The notes beneath the pieces are model-generated. The model had not been told where the DNA came from and did no database searches. It was given only the letters and a program-made list of their open reading frames with translations. A stretch of 64,000 bases of DNA from Methanobrevibacter boviskoreani JH1 (GTDB lineage Archaea; Methanobacteriota; Methanobacteria; Methanobacteriales; Methanobacteriaceae). Location of the stretch: positions 1-64,000 of the forward strand of contig NZ_BAGX02000032.1 of NCBI RefSeq assembly GCF_000320505.1. The letters run 5' to 3'. Below, piece after piece: positions 27,269-37,031 of the stretch. Positions within the stretch are counted from its first letter, which is position 1, and each line of letters opens with the position of its first letter. A program made the translations under genes and the position numbers.

Positions 27269-28174
27269 ATGATATTTGGCATGCATGAACCTTGTAAATT
27301 TGCATTTTCACAAGAAGAGGTTGATTTTGATAATATTCCTCAGGATGATGATAATTTATGGGGTATTATAGGGGTTCCATTTGACAGCACTGTTTCTTAT
27401 CATGTTGGTTCAAGATATGGTCCACTTATTGTAAGGGAAGCATCATATTCATTTGAATATTATAATACTATTCTTAACAAGGAGATGGATACTGTGTTCT
27501 ATGATTTTGGGGACCTTAATGCGATTCCAGGCAATTGTAAAAAGACATGTGATTTACTTGAGGATGTTGTATCCGATTTAATTAATAATAACATCAGGCC
27601 GATTCTTATTGGTGGAGAACATAGTGCCACTAAAGGAATCTTATCTGCAATAGCAAACAATCAGGAATCAAATGATCTATCAGATATTATTATAGTACAT
27701 GTTGATGCACATAGGGACATTATTGATGATTATCAAGGCGAAAAGGATTCGCATGCAACTATTATGCATAGGGTATTTGATTTAAATCCAAAGGAGATTA
27801 TTCAGATTGGAATAAGATCCTCATCATTGGAGGAAGAGGAATTTGTAGATGAACATTCGGATAAAATCACCTCTTTTAAAGCAGACGATCTAAGAAAATC
27901 CTTTACTTATCTACTTAACTATCTGGAGGCTATTGACAATCCGATTTATATCTCAATTGATATGGATGCACTTGATCCTGCATATGCTCCTTCCTTGGGC
28001 AATCCTGTACCCTGTGGACTTTCACCTGAAAATATCCAGGATATTCTGGTATGTTTAAAAGATAAAGATATTTTAGGTTTTGATGTTATGGAGGTTGCAT
28101 CTGATAGGCTAGGTGATATAACTGCCATTAATGCGGCTAAAATAATTTATGACTTTTTATCTTTAAGGAGTTAA
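27269..28174 (+). CDS. speB: Agmatinase
   Basis: 301 residues of the arginase/agmatinase fold. Manganese motifs are all present: GGEHSAT near residue 117, VDAHRDIID near 150, and SIDMDALDPAYAPSLGNPVPCGLSP near 230-255. It hydrolyses agmatine to putrescine and urea, the step after the pyruvoyl arginine decarboxylase. One unusual detail is DAHRD in place of the more common DAHxD with small residues; it keeps the metal ligands. It starts after TTTAAGGTGTTTTAATG. Confidence 0.93.
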   Translation: MIFGMHEPCKFAFSQEEVDFDNIPQDDDNLWGIIGVPFDSTVSYHVGSRYGPLIVREASYSFEYYNTILNKEMDTVFYDFGDLNAIPGNCKKTCDLLEDVVSDLINNNIRPILIGGEHSATKGILSAIANNQESNDLSDIIIVHVDAHRDIIDDYQGEKDSHATIMHRVFDLNPKEIIQIGIRSSSLEEEEFVDEHSDKITSFKADDLRKSFTYLLNYLEAIDNPIYISIDMDALDPAYAPSLGNPVPCGLSPENIQDILVCLKDKDILGFDVMEVASDRLGDITAINAAKIIYDFLSLRS

Positions 28175-28222
28175 GTAAATTATTTATATTTTATAATTTG
28201 TATTAATTAAAAAGGAGATATC

Positions 28223-28579
28223 ATGTTTCTATTAACTGAAATATTAGCTACACTTGTAGCCATTGAATTCTTATTTATAATGTATTTGGAGACTTTTGCG
28301 ACTTCCTCAGATAGAACTTCCAAAGTCTTTGGCATGGATAGAACTGAATTAGAAAGAGGTTCTGTTAATACACTTTTTAAAAATCAGGGTGTGTATAATG
28401 GTTTACTTGCAATTTTGATCTTAATTTCTGTATTTGTGTTTACAAGTAAAGTTGCACTTATCTGTTTAATGGCATATATTATTCTTGTTGCATTGTATGG
28501 TGGCTTTACAAGTAATCCAAAAATTATTATAATGCAAGGTGGTCTTGCAATCCTTACCTTAATTACATGTTTATTATAG
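28223..28579 (+). CDS. DUF1304 family membrane protein
   Basis: 118 residues with four membrane helices, matching DUF1304: an N-terminal helix (ILATLVAIEFLFIMYLETFA), a charged FGMDRTEL segment, FKNQGVYNGLLAI, and two closing helices (LMAYIILVALYGGFTSNPKII, then QGGLAILTLITCLL). Function is unknown. Start follows AAAAAGGAGATATC. It lies 48 bp after agmatinase. Confidence 0.85.
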   Translation: MFLLTEILATLVAIEFLFIMYLETFATSSDRTSKVFGMDRTELERGSVNTLFKNQGVYNGLLAILILISVFVFTSKVALICLMAYIILVALYGGFTSNPKIIIMQGGLAILTLITCLL

Positions 28580-28940
28580 GTTAATTTCTTAATTAACTAC
28601 TTTTTTTTATTTATTTAACTTTTTTATAGGTTAATTCCTTGTTTAATTACTTATTGTCTCTAATTAATTATTTTTTTATTTTTCAGTAGTAAATTTTCAA
28701 TATTGCTATATGTTATATTGATGATGAAATTGTTAAGTTCCCTTATAGTGATAGTAAGGAGAATAAATAATCTGTTAATTAATTTGATTATTAGTTAAGG
28801 ATTTAAAAAAGTGTTCTATAATGTTTAAAGAAGAAAATGGGTATGTTGTTTAATTTCTGCTGATTAATTAAAAATTAAATAATAATATCTAATAATTAGT
28901 AAAATTTAAAAAAATTTAATAGATTTTATCGTCTATTAAA
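28580..28940. other. AT-rich intergenic region between convergent genes
   Basis: Starts with a near-duplicate of TATAGGTTAATT(T/C)CTT at about 28576 and 28626. The rest is AT-rich with no gene or clear RNA. Confidence 0.4.
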
Positions 28941-29789
28941 TTATAACAAATCATATAAATGTGGAATTACCTTTTCGAATTTTACTCCATATCTATGGTT
29001 TGGATCACCAACTGTTTCCTCGATAGCCCTTTTAGTAAATTCACCTGCAATTTCCGCTGATTTGGATGGTGATTTACCGATAAGTGATGATCCTACAAAT
29101 GCTGAGGCAAAAACGTCACCGGTTCCATGGGAAATGTAATCTATCTTGTCATTGTATACAATTTCTGTAGAAGAAGGGCTATTTTTATCTAAAACAATTG
29201 TTCCCAATTTATTTTCTATGTGGTTATCTCCTTTTAAGATAACATATTTCTTTGTAAAGTCGGAAAGTTCATTTGCCATATCTAAGATTTCTTCTTTTGA
29301 GAAATCTGGTTTCCAAGGTTTATGTAATAAATAACAAGCCTCAGTGGTGTTAGGAAGGATGTAATCTCCTATCTTACATAGTTCACCCATTTTATCAGCA
29401 AATTCCTGGTTAAATGCAGGATAAAATTCTCCATTATCCGCCATGGCAGGATCAACAAATACAAGTCCGTCAGGCTTTAATCTTGAATCTATTATTTCTT
29501 TTATATACTCCAATTGTTCCATTGAGCCAATGTAACCAGTATATATGGCATCAAAGTATATTCCTTCTTTTTCCCAATGTTCACGAATAGCAGGAAGATC
29601 CTCTGTTAAGTCTCTGCAGGTATATCCTGAAAAACCTGATGTATGTGTAGATAGAACCGCAGATGGAAGGACTGCAGTTTCGATTCCGAATGCAGATATG
29701 ATTGGTAGTGCAACTGTTATTGAGCATTGCCCATAACAAGATATATCTTGTATTGTCAAAATCTTTTTTTCATTTTTCTCATTTAACAT
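28941..29789 (-). CDS. pdxY: Pyridoxamine/pyridoxal kinase
   Basis: 282 residues of the ribokinase fold. It opens with ILTIQDISCYGQCSITVALPIISAFG, typical of pyridoxamine kinases, followed by STHTSGFSGYTCRDLT, GLVFVDPAMADNGEFYPAF and the anion hole/base region ISHGTGDVFASAFVGSSL with catalytic Asp. It phosphorylates vitamin B6 vitamers in salvage. The gene stands alone. The N-terminus MLNEKNEKKI has a few residues before the fold begins. Confidence 0.9.
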   Translation of the reverse strand: MLNEKNEKKILTIQDISCYGQCSITVALPIISAFGIETAVLPSAVLSTHTSGFSGYTCRDLTEDLPAIREHWEKEGIYFDAIYTGYIGSMEQLEYIKEIIDSRLKPDGLVFVDPAMADNGEFYPAFNQEFADKMGELCKIGDYILPNTTEACYLLHKPWKPDFSKEEILDMANELSDFTKKYVILKGDNHIENKLGTIVLDKNSPSSTEIVYNDKIDYISHGTGDVFASAFVGSSLIGKSPSKSAEIAGEFTKRAIEETVGDPNHRYGVKFEKVIPHLYDLL

Positions 29790-30609
29790 AATACTATTTT
29801 TAATAGATTATAATATTAATATTTGATTATTCTTTTAAATATTAAAAGAAAAAAGTGTATTTTATTATATGAATTATTACCGTATCATTTAGAAAATTAG
29901 AAATATTTTATTGGTGGAAATATAGGTTTTAAATATTTTCCTATTTATTATATGAAATATTAAACTATTCCTAAACTGCATTTTTAAATTATTTCAAATT
30001 ATTTATTTTTGTGTATATTAATTTTTTATTGAAGGAAATAAGGTTCAAATATCTTCTTAATATGGATATATTTAAATTTCCTTTATTAATATAATGTATG
30101 GGATTAAATTTTTTTATAAAATTTCATTATCTATTTATTTCAATATTCTAATATTATGGTTATATGGATTTGTTGAAATCCTATTTTGTGTCATGAAGCT
30201 GTTTTAAAAATAATTTAAATAAGATATTTATAAAATTAAATAAGAAAATTATATATTTTACTTTGTAAAACTATAAATACGTCTGTTAATTAACAAAAAA
30301 GAATAAAAAACAAGATTGCATTTATTCTGCTAAAGAACATCAACAATAAACAATTAAAACTCCACATAATATTATTTTAATAAAAATCATAAAAAAAAAT
30401 AATTTTGGAGAACCTCCTTTTATTAAATTAATTTTTAATATTTTATATTTATTTTATTTTTTCTGTTTTTTGTTGGGTTAATTTTTAATGTTTTATATTT
30501 CTTTTATATTGTTTTCATAATTTTTTGTTTGAATTATGTTAATTCATATATAAACCTTTATTAGTTATTTATTTCAAATATTTTAACATTGAAATACTTT
30601 TTAATTTAG
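29790..30609. other. Long spacer left of the defence island
   Basis: About 820 bp with no gene. It holds a 4-bp GGAG/CTCC stem at 30407-30417 followed by T, and a direct repeat TTAATTTTTAAT(A/G)TTTTATATTT(A/C)TTTTAT at about 30427 and 30480. The region near 30300-30370 is slightly richer in C and could encode a small RNA, but I see no fold that supports it. Confidence 0.45.
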
Positions 30610-33600
30610 GTGAATATCTTGGTGGAAATGAAAGCTCCAAAAATATTAGATAATAAGAGTATGGGTTTTGTTTATGAAGAACTTCAAGATAGTCTAAGAA
30701 AGGGCTCTAAATTATCTATTATTTCTGCTTATTTTTCTATGTATGCTTATGATATGCTTAAAAAAGACTTAAATAAAATTGACAATATGCGTTTTATTTA
30801 CACTAAACCTACATTTACTAAAAATAAAGAAAAAGAAGCAAGGGAATATTATATTGATAATAATGATATTTTTGGTAATGAATATGAAATTAAGCTTAAG
30901 AATGAAATGACTATGAGTTCAATATCTCGCGAGTGTTATAATTGGATTAAAAGTAAAGCTGATTTTAAAACATTTAAAAATATTAATGAAGCTCAACTTC
31001 GTATGATTTGTGTTGATAATAATGATAACTCTGATATTGCTATAAATGGTACTGTTGATTTCACTACTACTGGTTTAGGACTTACTCCTTCTAAAAGACA
31101 GGATATTAATACTTGTCAATATGGTAAAAGTGTGGTTAATTCTTTTCTTCAACAATTTGAAAAGTATTGGAATGACGATGATCTTCTTGTTGATGTGAAA
31201 GAGGAAGTTTTAAATCAAATGCGTATAATGCATAAAGAAAATCCTGCGGAATTTATTTACTTTTTATCATTATACAATGTTTTTAGTAATGATTTAGATG
31301 CACTTGACGAAGATAAAATTGTAAGGAAAGGTAATCCTATTAAAGAGACTAAGATTTGGAATAAACTATATAAATTTCAAAAAGATGCAGTTATTGGTGC
31401 AATTGATAAAATTGAAAAATATAACGGTTGTATTATAGCAGATAGTGTTGGTTTAGGTAAAACTTTCACTGCACTTGCAATTATTAAATATTATGAGTTA
31501 AGAAATGATAGGGTTCTTGTTTTAGTCCCTAAAAAATTAAGGGATAATTGGACAATTTATACACAAAATGATAAAAGAAATATTTTTGTAGATGATAGGT
31601 TTAATTATGATGTTTTAAATCACACGGATTTAAGTCGTGAAAAAGGTAAATCTGGGGATTTGGATTTAAAAACTATTAATTGGGGAAATTATGATCTTGT
31701 TGTTATTGATGAGTCTCATAATTTTAGAAATAATCCTGCAGTTAAAGACAGACAGACGAGATATGAAAAATTAATGGATGAAGTTATTAAAGGAGGACAT
31801 AAAACACGTGTATTGATGTTAAGTGCTACTCCAGTTAATAATAAGATGACTGATATTAAAAATCAGATTGCTTTTATAACAGAAGATAATGATAATGCTC
31901 TTGATGATGTTGGTATTCCTAGTATTAGTAATACTTTAAGGAAAGCACAAAGAGTATTTAATGAATGGTCTAAGATTCCCGATGATAGAAAATCAGGTAA
32001 AGAATTTTTGGATAGTATTGATCTAGACTATTTTAAACTTTTAGATACCCTTACTATTGCACGTTCAAGACGACATATTGAAAAATATTATGATTTGGAT
32101 GAAATAGGTGAGTTTCCAGAAAGAAAAACTCCAATTAATATAAAACCTGATTTAGATACAGAAAATATATTTCCACCACTTGCAATGATTAATAATGAAA
32201 TATCTAAGTTAAATTTAGGTATCTATTCTCCTATGAATTATATTTATCCAAGTATACTTGATCAATATGAGGAAAAATATGATACTACTGTTAAATTGGG
32301 AAAATCTAAATTTAGACAATTAGATAGGGAAACAAGTATTGTACAATTAATGAGAATTAACTTATTAAAACGTATGGAAAGTTCAATTGAATCATTTAGA
32401 CTAAGTATAACTCGTTTATTATATAAAATTGATGATGTTTTAAGTAAAATACAAGGGGGAATTGAATATAATCCTGATTTGGATATAAATCTAATTGATC
32501 CTGATGGTGATGAAGAATATGACGATATTATTTTTGGAAGTAAAACAAAAGTATTGTTCCAGGATATGGATTTAATTAAATGGGAAGATGATTTAAAATC
32601 AGATAAAGAAAAACTTAAAAATTTATTAAAAGTGTCTAAAGAAATTACTCCTGAAAGAGATGGAAAATTACACGATTTAAAAGATTTAATACGTAAAAAA
32701 CAATTAAAACCATTTAATCCAGGAAATAAAAAAATAATTATATTTTCAGCATTTTCTGATACTGCAAGATATTTATATGAAAATATTCATAAATGGGCAT
32801 TTAATGAATTTGGAATATATACTGCACTTATCACTGGTTCTGATTCTAATAAAACTAACCTTAAATCTGTTACTGCTGGGGATATTAATGATATTTTAAC
32901 AAATTTTTCACCAATTTCTAAAGAAAGAGAAAGTATTAATCCTGATGCCAAAGAAGACATTGATATTTTAATATGTACTGATTGTATATCTGAAGGTCAG
33001 AACTTACAAGATTGTGATTGTCTTATAAATTATGATATCCATTGGAATCCAGTACGTATAATTCAAAGATTTGGAAGAATTGACCGTATTGGCTCTAAAA
33101 ATAAGGAAATTCAGCTTATAAATTTCTGGCCAAATATGGAACTTGATGAATATATTGATCTTGAAAAAAGGGTTAAAACAAAAATGGTAATGGTGGATGT
33201 TAGTGCTACAGGTGAAGAAAACATTATAAGTGAAAATCAAAAGATGAATGATTTAGATTATCGTAGAAGACAACTTGAAGAACTTCAAGATAGAGTTCTT
33301 GATCTTGAAGATATCTCTAATTCAATTTCTATTACTGATTTAACATTTAATGATTTTAAAATACAATTGATGGATTATATGAAAAATCATAAAGGTGAAC
33401 TTGAAAAAGCACCTAAAGGTATTTATTCTATTGTTAATATTTCTAATGATTTAAAAGCAGATTTGGATCCAGGGGTAATATTTTTACTTAGACAAGTTAC
33501 TGGAACAACAGAAACACGTGAGCGCAATCCATTAAGTCCATATTATTTAGTTTATATTGGAGAAGAGGGGGAAGTTAAATTTTCATATATAAAATCAAAA

Positions 33601-33867
33601 AAAGTCATGGATTATTATAAAAAATTATGTGTTGGTAAAGATACAGTAATTGAAAATCTAGTTAAAGAATTTAATAATGAAACGAATGATGGTAAAGACA
33701 TGGAGAAATATTCATCATTACTTGTAGATGCAATTGAAGATATTTTAGGCAAAAAACAGGAAACTGGTGTAAAAAGTCTATTTACTAAAGGAGGAACGGT
33801 TACAGTAAAACAAGATATTAATGGTTTAGAAGAATTCGAATTAATAACATTTTTAATAGTTAAATAA
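30610..33867 (+). CDS. SNF2-type helicase with N-terminal PLD-like domain (defence helicase)
   Basis: 1085 residues. Residues ~10-215 resemble the phospholipase-D-like domain attached to defence helicases (LSIISAYFSMYAYDMLKK; AINGTVDFTTTGLGL), but the HxK catalytic pair is not seen (QLRMICVD in its place), so nuclease activity is doubtful. Residues ~255-860 are a SNF2/HepA-like helicase: Walker A DSVGLGKT (278-285), DESH (367), SATP (405), and motifs V-VI with CTDCISEGQNLQDCDCLINYD and QRFGRIDRIG (819 onward). It is the first gene of the island. Such helicases with DUF4391 and type III Mod/Res recur in bacteria and archaea. Start follows TTTAGGTGAATATCTTG; the internal GTG at 30622 is possible. 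Confidence 0.88.
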   Translation: MNILVEMKAPKILDNKSMGFVYEELQDSLRKGSKLSIISAYFSMYAYDMLKKDLNKIDNMRFIYTKPTFTKNKEKEAREYYIDNNDIFGNEYEIKLKNEMTMSSISRECYNWIKSKADFKTFKNINEAQLRMICVDNNDNSDIAINGTVDFTTTGLGLTPSKRQDINTCQYGKSVVNSFLQQFEKYWNDDDLLVDVKEEVLNQMRIMHKENPAEFIYFLSLYNVFSNDLDALDEDKIVRKGNPIKETKIWNKLYKFQKDAVIGAIDKIEKYNGCIIADSVGLGKTFTALAIIKYYELRNDRVLVLVPKKLRDNWTIYTQNDKRNIFVDDRFNYDVLNHTDLSREKGKSGDLDLKTINWGNYDLVVIDESHNFRNNPAVKDRQTRYEKLMDEVIKGGHKTRVLMLSATPVNNKMTDIKNQIAFITEDNDNALDDVGIPSISNTLRKAQRVFNEWSKIPDDRKSGKEFLDSIDLDYFKLLDTLTIARSRRHIEKYYDLDEIGEFPERKTPINIKPDLDTENIFPPLAMINNEISKLNLGIYSPMNYIYPSILDQYEEKYDTTVKLGKSKFRQLDRETSIVQLMRINLLKRMESSIESFRLSITRLLYKIDDVLSKIQGGIEYNPDLDINLIDPDGDEEYDDIIFGSKTKVLFQDMDLIKWEDDLKSDKEKLKNLLKVSKEITPERDGKLHDLKDLIRKKQLKPFNPGNKKIIIFSAFSDTARYLYENIHKWAFNEFGIYTALITGSDSNKTNLKSVTAGDINDILTNFSPISKERESINPDAKEDIDILICTDCISEGQNLQDCDCLINYDIHWNPVRIIQRFGRIDRIGSKNKEIQLINFWPNMELDEYIDLEKRVKTKMVMVDVSATGEENIISENQKMNDLDYRRRQLEELQDRVLDLEDISNSISITDLTFNDFKIQLMDYMKNHKGELEKAPKGIYSIVNISNDLKADLDPGVIFLLRQVTGTTETRERNPLSPYYLVYIGEEGEVKFSYIKSKKVMDYYKKLCVGKDTVIENLVKEFNNETNDGKDMEKYSSLLVDAIEDILGKKQETGVKSLFTKGGTVTVKQDINGLEEFELITFLIVK

Positions 33868-33900
33868 TTTTTATATTACATTTTCTTTAAATCTAATAAA

Positions 33901-34728
33901 TTGATAAATATAGGTAATATTATGCTTTTAATAGAAAAATTAACAGATATTCCAGAAAGCGCTTTAATGAATGTTGTTATATCTAAAAAGGATATATTTG
34001 GAGCATGTGGATTGGTTAAGTCAGATAAGGAGGTATTTACAAAATATGTAAAGCAAATGAAATGGATTTATAAATTAGATGATGGTATTATTAGACTTAA
34101 ACCTTATCATGATGATAATCGAGATTATCTTGAAATAGAATTTATTAATATTAATTTAAAAGTTGAAAATTTTCATGAAATCGAAAATGACAATGAATTT
34201 AATAGTTTTTCATTAAAAGAAGAAGGTAAAATTAATAGAATTGCAGATATTATTCTTAGATTTATTCCATATCCAATTGTATTAAGCTTTCAATATGATG
34301 ATAGATATATTAGATTATTCGCATCACATATAAGTGATAGTCTTATAGATAAAGATAGAATAACTCTTGATGAGTTGATAAGCACAAATTGGATTGATAC
34401 AGAAAATATGAATACTTTTTCAGAAGATTTCTTTAATAATATAAAATTGGACAATTTAAGTTTTAAAAATACTTATACTTTTTATGATGATATAATAAAT
34501 GCAATTATTATTTATAATGGTAAAATTAATGCAGGAAAAGATGTTAGTGTTTCTATTGAAAGAGTTAATGAGATTAATAAGGAGATTACTAAATTAAATA
34601 ATGAAATTACTGATTTAAAGTATAAAATTAAAAAGGAGTCTCAATTTAATAAAAAAGTTGATTTAAATATGAAAATTAATTTATTAGATGATAAAGTAAT
34701 AAAGTTAAAATCAGAACTTTCTAAATAG
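33901..34728 (+). CDS. DUF4391 family protein
   Basis: 275 residues. The middle keeps the DUF4391 pattern, RIADIILRFIPYPIVLSFQYDDRYIRLFASH at ~115-145. The C-terminal ~55 residues form a coiled coil ending in KKESQFNKKVDLNMKINLLDDKVIKLKSEL, also typical. The family has no proven activity but occurs between a helicase and type III restriction-modification genes. It starts 33 bp after the helicase, so the two are co-transcribed. The ATG at 33922 after TAGGTAATATT is an alternative start to the TTG at 33901. Confidence 0.82.
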   Translation: MINIGNIMLLIEKLTDIPESALMNVVISKKDIFGACGLVKSDKEVFTKYVKQMKWIYKLDDGIIRLKPYHDDNRDYLEIEFININLKVENFHEIENDNEFNSFSLKEEGKINRIADIILRFIPYPIVLSFQYDDRYIRLFASHISDSLIDKDRITLDELISTNWIDTENMNTFSEDFFNNIKLDNLSFKNTYTFYDDIINAIIIYNGKINAGKDVSVSIERVNEINKEITKLNNEITDLKYKIKKESQFNKKVDLNMKINLLDDKVIKLKSELSK

Positions 34729-35008
34729 ATTTTTATTAATATATATTTCTTGTTAATATATGGGATTATTAAATTTTATTATTTATATTTTTAAAGAGTT
34801 TAATATAATATTGAATTTATTTTTTTAATAAAATTAACATTTATATATTCAGTTTAAATTTTTAAAAGTTATGAAATAAATTTATTTTAACTTAAAAATA
34901 TTTGTTTTAAAAAGTTGAATTCTAGAATAAAATAATTCATTAAATCACTTTTTAAATAATTTATTTTAATATGATAAGTATTATTAATGTTTATTGTGGT
35001 GTATAATT

Positions 35009-35500
35009 ATGGAAGAAATTAAATTAGATGGTAAAAGTGAGGATATTGTTTATGATAATATTCAGAAACTTAAGAAACTATTTCCTGAAATAGTTAATGA
35101 AGATAAAATTGATTTTGAAAAACTAGAAGAAACTTTAGGAAATTACGATGAAATTGATACAAGTAAAGAAAGGTATAATTTTACTTGGCCGGGTAAAACT
35201 GATGCTATTCGTGAGTCTCAAAAGCAGTCTACTGGTACTTTGAGGCCTTGTGTTGAGGAGTCTAAGGATTGGGATTCTACTCAAAACTTGTATATTGAGG
35301 GGGATAATTTGGAGGTTCTTAAATTACTTCAGAAAAGTTATTATGGTAAGGTTAAATGTATTTATATTGATCCTCCTTATAATACTGGTAAGGATTTTGT
35401 TTATCATGATGATTATAAGGATAATCTGGAAAATTATTTAGAGCTTACGGGTCAGGTTTCTAAAGTAGAAGGAGAGAGAGAGAGAGAGCAATGGTATTAA
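35009..35500 (+). CDS. mod: Type III DNA methyltransferase Mod1, N-terminal part (phase OFF)
   Basis: 163 residues from the ATG after GTGGTGTATAATT. It contains the catalytic motif IV D121-P-P-Y (IYIDPPYNTGKDFVYHDDY), so it is a beta-class adenine or cytosine-N4 methyltransferase. The frame leaves the family alignment at KVEGERERE, encoded by the AG repeat, and stops three codons later at QWY. The rest of the protein continues in another frame from the end of the repeat. With 9 or 6 AG units instead of 8, the two halves would be one protein of about 629 residues. Residues ~55-128 are nearly identical to Mod2 at the DNA level. Confidence 0.88.
   Translation: MEEIKLDGKSEDIVYDNIQKLKKLFPEIVNEDKIDFEKLEETLGNYDEIDTSKERYNFTWPGKTDAIRESQKQSTGTLRPCVEESKDWDSTQNLYIEGDNLEVLKLLQKSYYGKVKCIYIDPPYNTGKDFVYHDDYKDNLENYLELTGQVSKVEGEREREQWY
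35171..35391 (+). repeat. Direct repeat block A (mod1 copy; partner at 40205-40425)
   Basis: 221 nt align without gaps to 40205-40425 with one visible difference. It spans from the NFTWPGKTDAIRESQ codons to just after DPPYNTG. Similarity stops sharply at both ends, which suggests gene conversion or a recent recombination. Confidence 0.9.
35472..35488 (+). repeat. AG dinucleotide tract inside mod1
   Basis: GAGAGAGAGAGAGAGAG: eight AG units directly followed by CAATGG. The frameshift that splits mod1 falls exactly here. Adding one unit, or removing two, restores the AGC-AAT-GGT frame that Mod2 uses. This is a typical slippage-prone tract of a phase-variable gene. Confidence 0.92.
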
Positions 35501-35572
35501 ATTGAGTACTAATGTTGAGTCTGATGGTCGTTTTCATAGTAATTGGTTGAATATGATGTATCCTCGTCTTAA
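35484..35572 (+). repeat. Direct repeat block B (mod1 copy; partner at 40514-40602)
   Basis: 89 nt, identical to 40514-40602 as far as I can see. It runs from the end of the AG tract to the codons before the recognition region. Confidence 0.88.
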
Positions 35573-36896
35573 GTTGGCTAGGAATTTATTAAAAGATGAT
35601 GGTGTTATTTTTATTAGTATTGATGATAATGAGGTTGATAATCTTAAAAAAATTTGTAATGATATTTTTGGTGAACAGAATTTTCAATCTTGTGTTTCTT
35701 GGAGAAGACGTTCAAATCAACCAAATGATGATTCAAAAATGATTGCAAAAGTTAAAGAATATATATTGGTTTATTCAAAGTCTTATGAAGTATTAAAAAA
35801 ATTGAAATCATTTGGAAAAGTACCTTTGAGTGATAAAAGGCTTTCTACATATACTAATCCAGATAATGATCCTAAAGGAGAATGGAGCACAACTCCTTGG
35901 TGTGCAAGTAGAGGTCAAGGAGGTTCTAAATATGAAATTGTAACTCCTACAGGTAAATCATATAATGAAACATGGTTAGGTACAAAAGAAACTTTTAAAA
36001 ATTTACTTGAGGAAGAAAGAATTGTATTTACAAATAATGGGGATGGAAAACCACGTAAAAAAGTTTATAAAAGAGATGCTATTAAAAAAGGTCAATCTGC
36101 AATAGATTTTTGGCAAGGTAAAATGTTTGGAGATAATTTGTCTGCCACCGCTGATTTAAAAAAAATTTTCAAATTAAATAGGATATTTGATTATTCTAAG
36201 CCTGTTAATTTATTGAATATTATATTAAGATTAAGCTGTCCATTTATCGATGGACTTGTTTTAGACTTTTTCAGTGGAAGTGCAACTATGGCCGAAGCAG
36301 TTTTGAAATATAATTCAACAATGCAGAAAAAATTGAATTATGTCATGATTCAATTGGATGAAAAAATACCAAAGTCATCAGAAGCGTATAATGCAGGTTA
36401 TGGGAATATTTGTGAGATTGGTAAGGAGCGTATTCGTCGTGCTGGTGATATGATTGTTGGGGAGTCTGGTAATTCTGATTTAGATATTGGTTTTAAGGTT
36501 TTTAAGTTGGATTCTAGTAATCTTGAGAAGTGGGATCCTGATTTTGATAATCTTGAGCAGACTTTGCTTAGTTTTCAGGATAATGTTAAGTCTGATAGGT
36601 GTGATTTGGATTTGGTTTATGAGGTTATGTTGAAGTATGGTCTTGATTTGACTTTGTCTGTTGAGAAAATTGAGTTGTCTAATAATTTGGTTTATTCTGT
36701 TGGTTTTGGTGCTTTGCTTATTTGTCTTGATGATAATGTTACTTCTGGTATTGCTAATGAGATAGTTGATCTTCAGAAAGATTCTGAGGTTATTCGTGTT
36801 GTGTTTAAGGATAATGGTTTTGCATCTGATTCAGATAAGACCAATATTAAAGAAACTTTAAGAACTAATGGTATTGAAGAATTTATAACAATTTAA
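35502..36896 (+). CDS. Type III DNA methyltransferase Mod1, C-terminal part (out of frame)
   Basis: 464 codons that continue Mod1 from the repeat. It holds STNVESDGRFHSNWLNMMYPRLKLAR, the variable target-recognition region (~residues 50-240), the AdoMet-binding motif LDFFSGSATMAEAVL (Mod2 and most relatives have FSGSGT), and the conserved type III C-terminus. The frame opens with TTG but no Shine-Dalgarno precedes it, so separate translation is unlikely. The recognition region is unrelated to that of Mod2, while the flanking sequence is nearly identical. In the ON state it would form the rest of a full-length enzyme. Confidence 0.85.
   Translation: MSTNVESDGRFHSNWLNMMYPRLKLARNLLKDDGVIFISIDDNEVDNLKKICNDIFGEQNFQSCVSWRRRSNQPNDDSKMIAKVKEYILVYSKSYEVLKKLKSFGKVPLSDKRLSTYTNPDNDPKGEWSTTPWCASRGQGGSKYEIVTPTGKSYNETWLGTKETFKNLLEEERIVFTNNGDGKPRKKVYKRDAIKKGQSAIDFWQGKMFGDNLSATADLKKIFKLNRIFDYSKPVNLLNIILRLSCPFIDGLVLDFFSGSATMAEAVLKYNSTMQKKLNYVMIQLDEKIPKSSEAYNAGYGNICEIGKERIRRAGDMIVGESGNSDLDIGFKVFKLDSSNLEKWDPDFDNLEQTLLSFQDNVKSDRCDLDLVYEVMLKYGLDLTLSVEKIELSNNLVYSVGFGALLICLDDNVTSGIANEIVDLQKDSEVIRVVFKDNGFASDSDKTNIKETLRTNGIEEFITI
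36395..36896 (+). repeat. Direct repeat block C (mod1 copy; partner at 41461-41962)
   Basis: 502 nt align to 41461-41962 with no gaps and roughly nine-tenths identity by eye. It encodes the shared C-terminus from AGY-x-NICEIGKERIRRAGD to the stop. Together with blocks A and B it frames an exchangeable recognition cassette. Confidence 0.88.
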
Positions 36897-37031
36897 GAAT
36901 TAAACAATAAAATATTTTGAATTTAATAATTGGATTTTGTAATGTTGTAATAAAATTAGTTTAATTTTTGATTAAATTTTTTTAATAATTTTATAAATTT
37001 ATTTTTAATATGTTGTATATTGTGTGATAGA

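Noticed and set aside
30280-30400. Possible small RNA before the helicase
   Set aside because: Slightly higher C content only; no stable fold beyond a 4-bp stem and no known motif.
35472-35488. AG tract as plain sequencing error
   Set aside because: Cannot be excluded from one sequence, but dinucleotide runs are less error-prone than homopolymers, and a tract exactly at a mod frameshift fits known phase-variable genes.
35502-36896. C-terminal mod1 frame as an independent gene from TTG
   Set aside because: No ribosome site, lacks DPPY, and the sister gene shows it is the continuation of the upstream frame.
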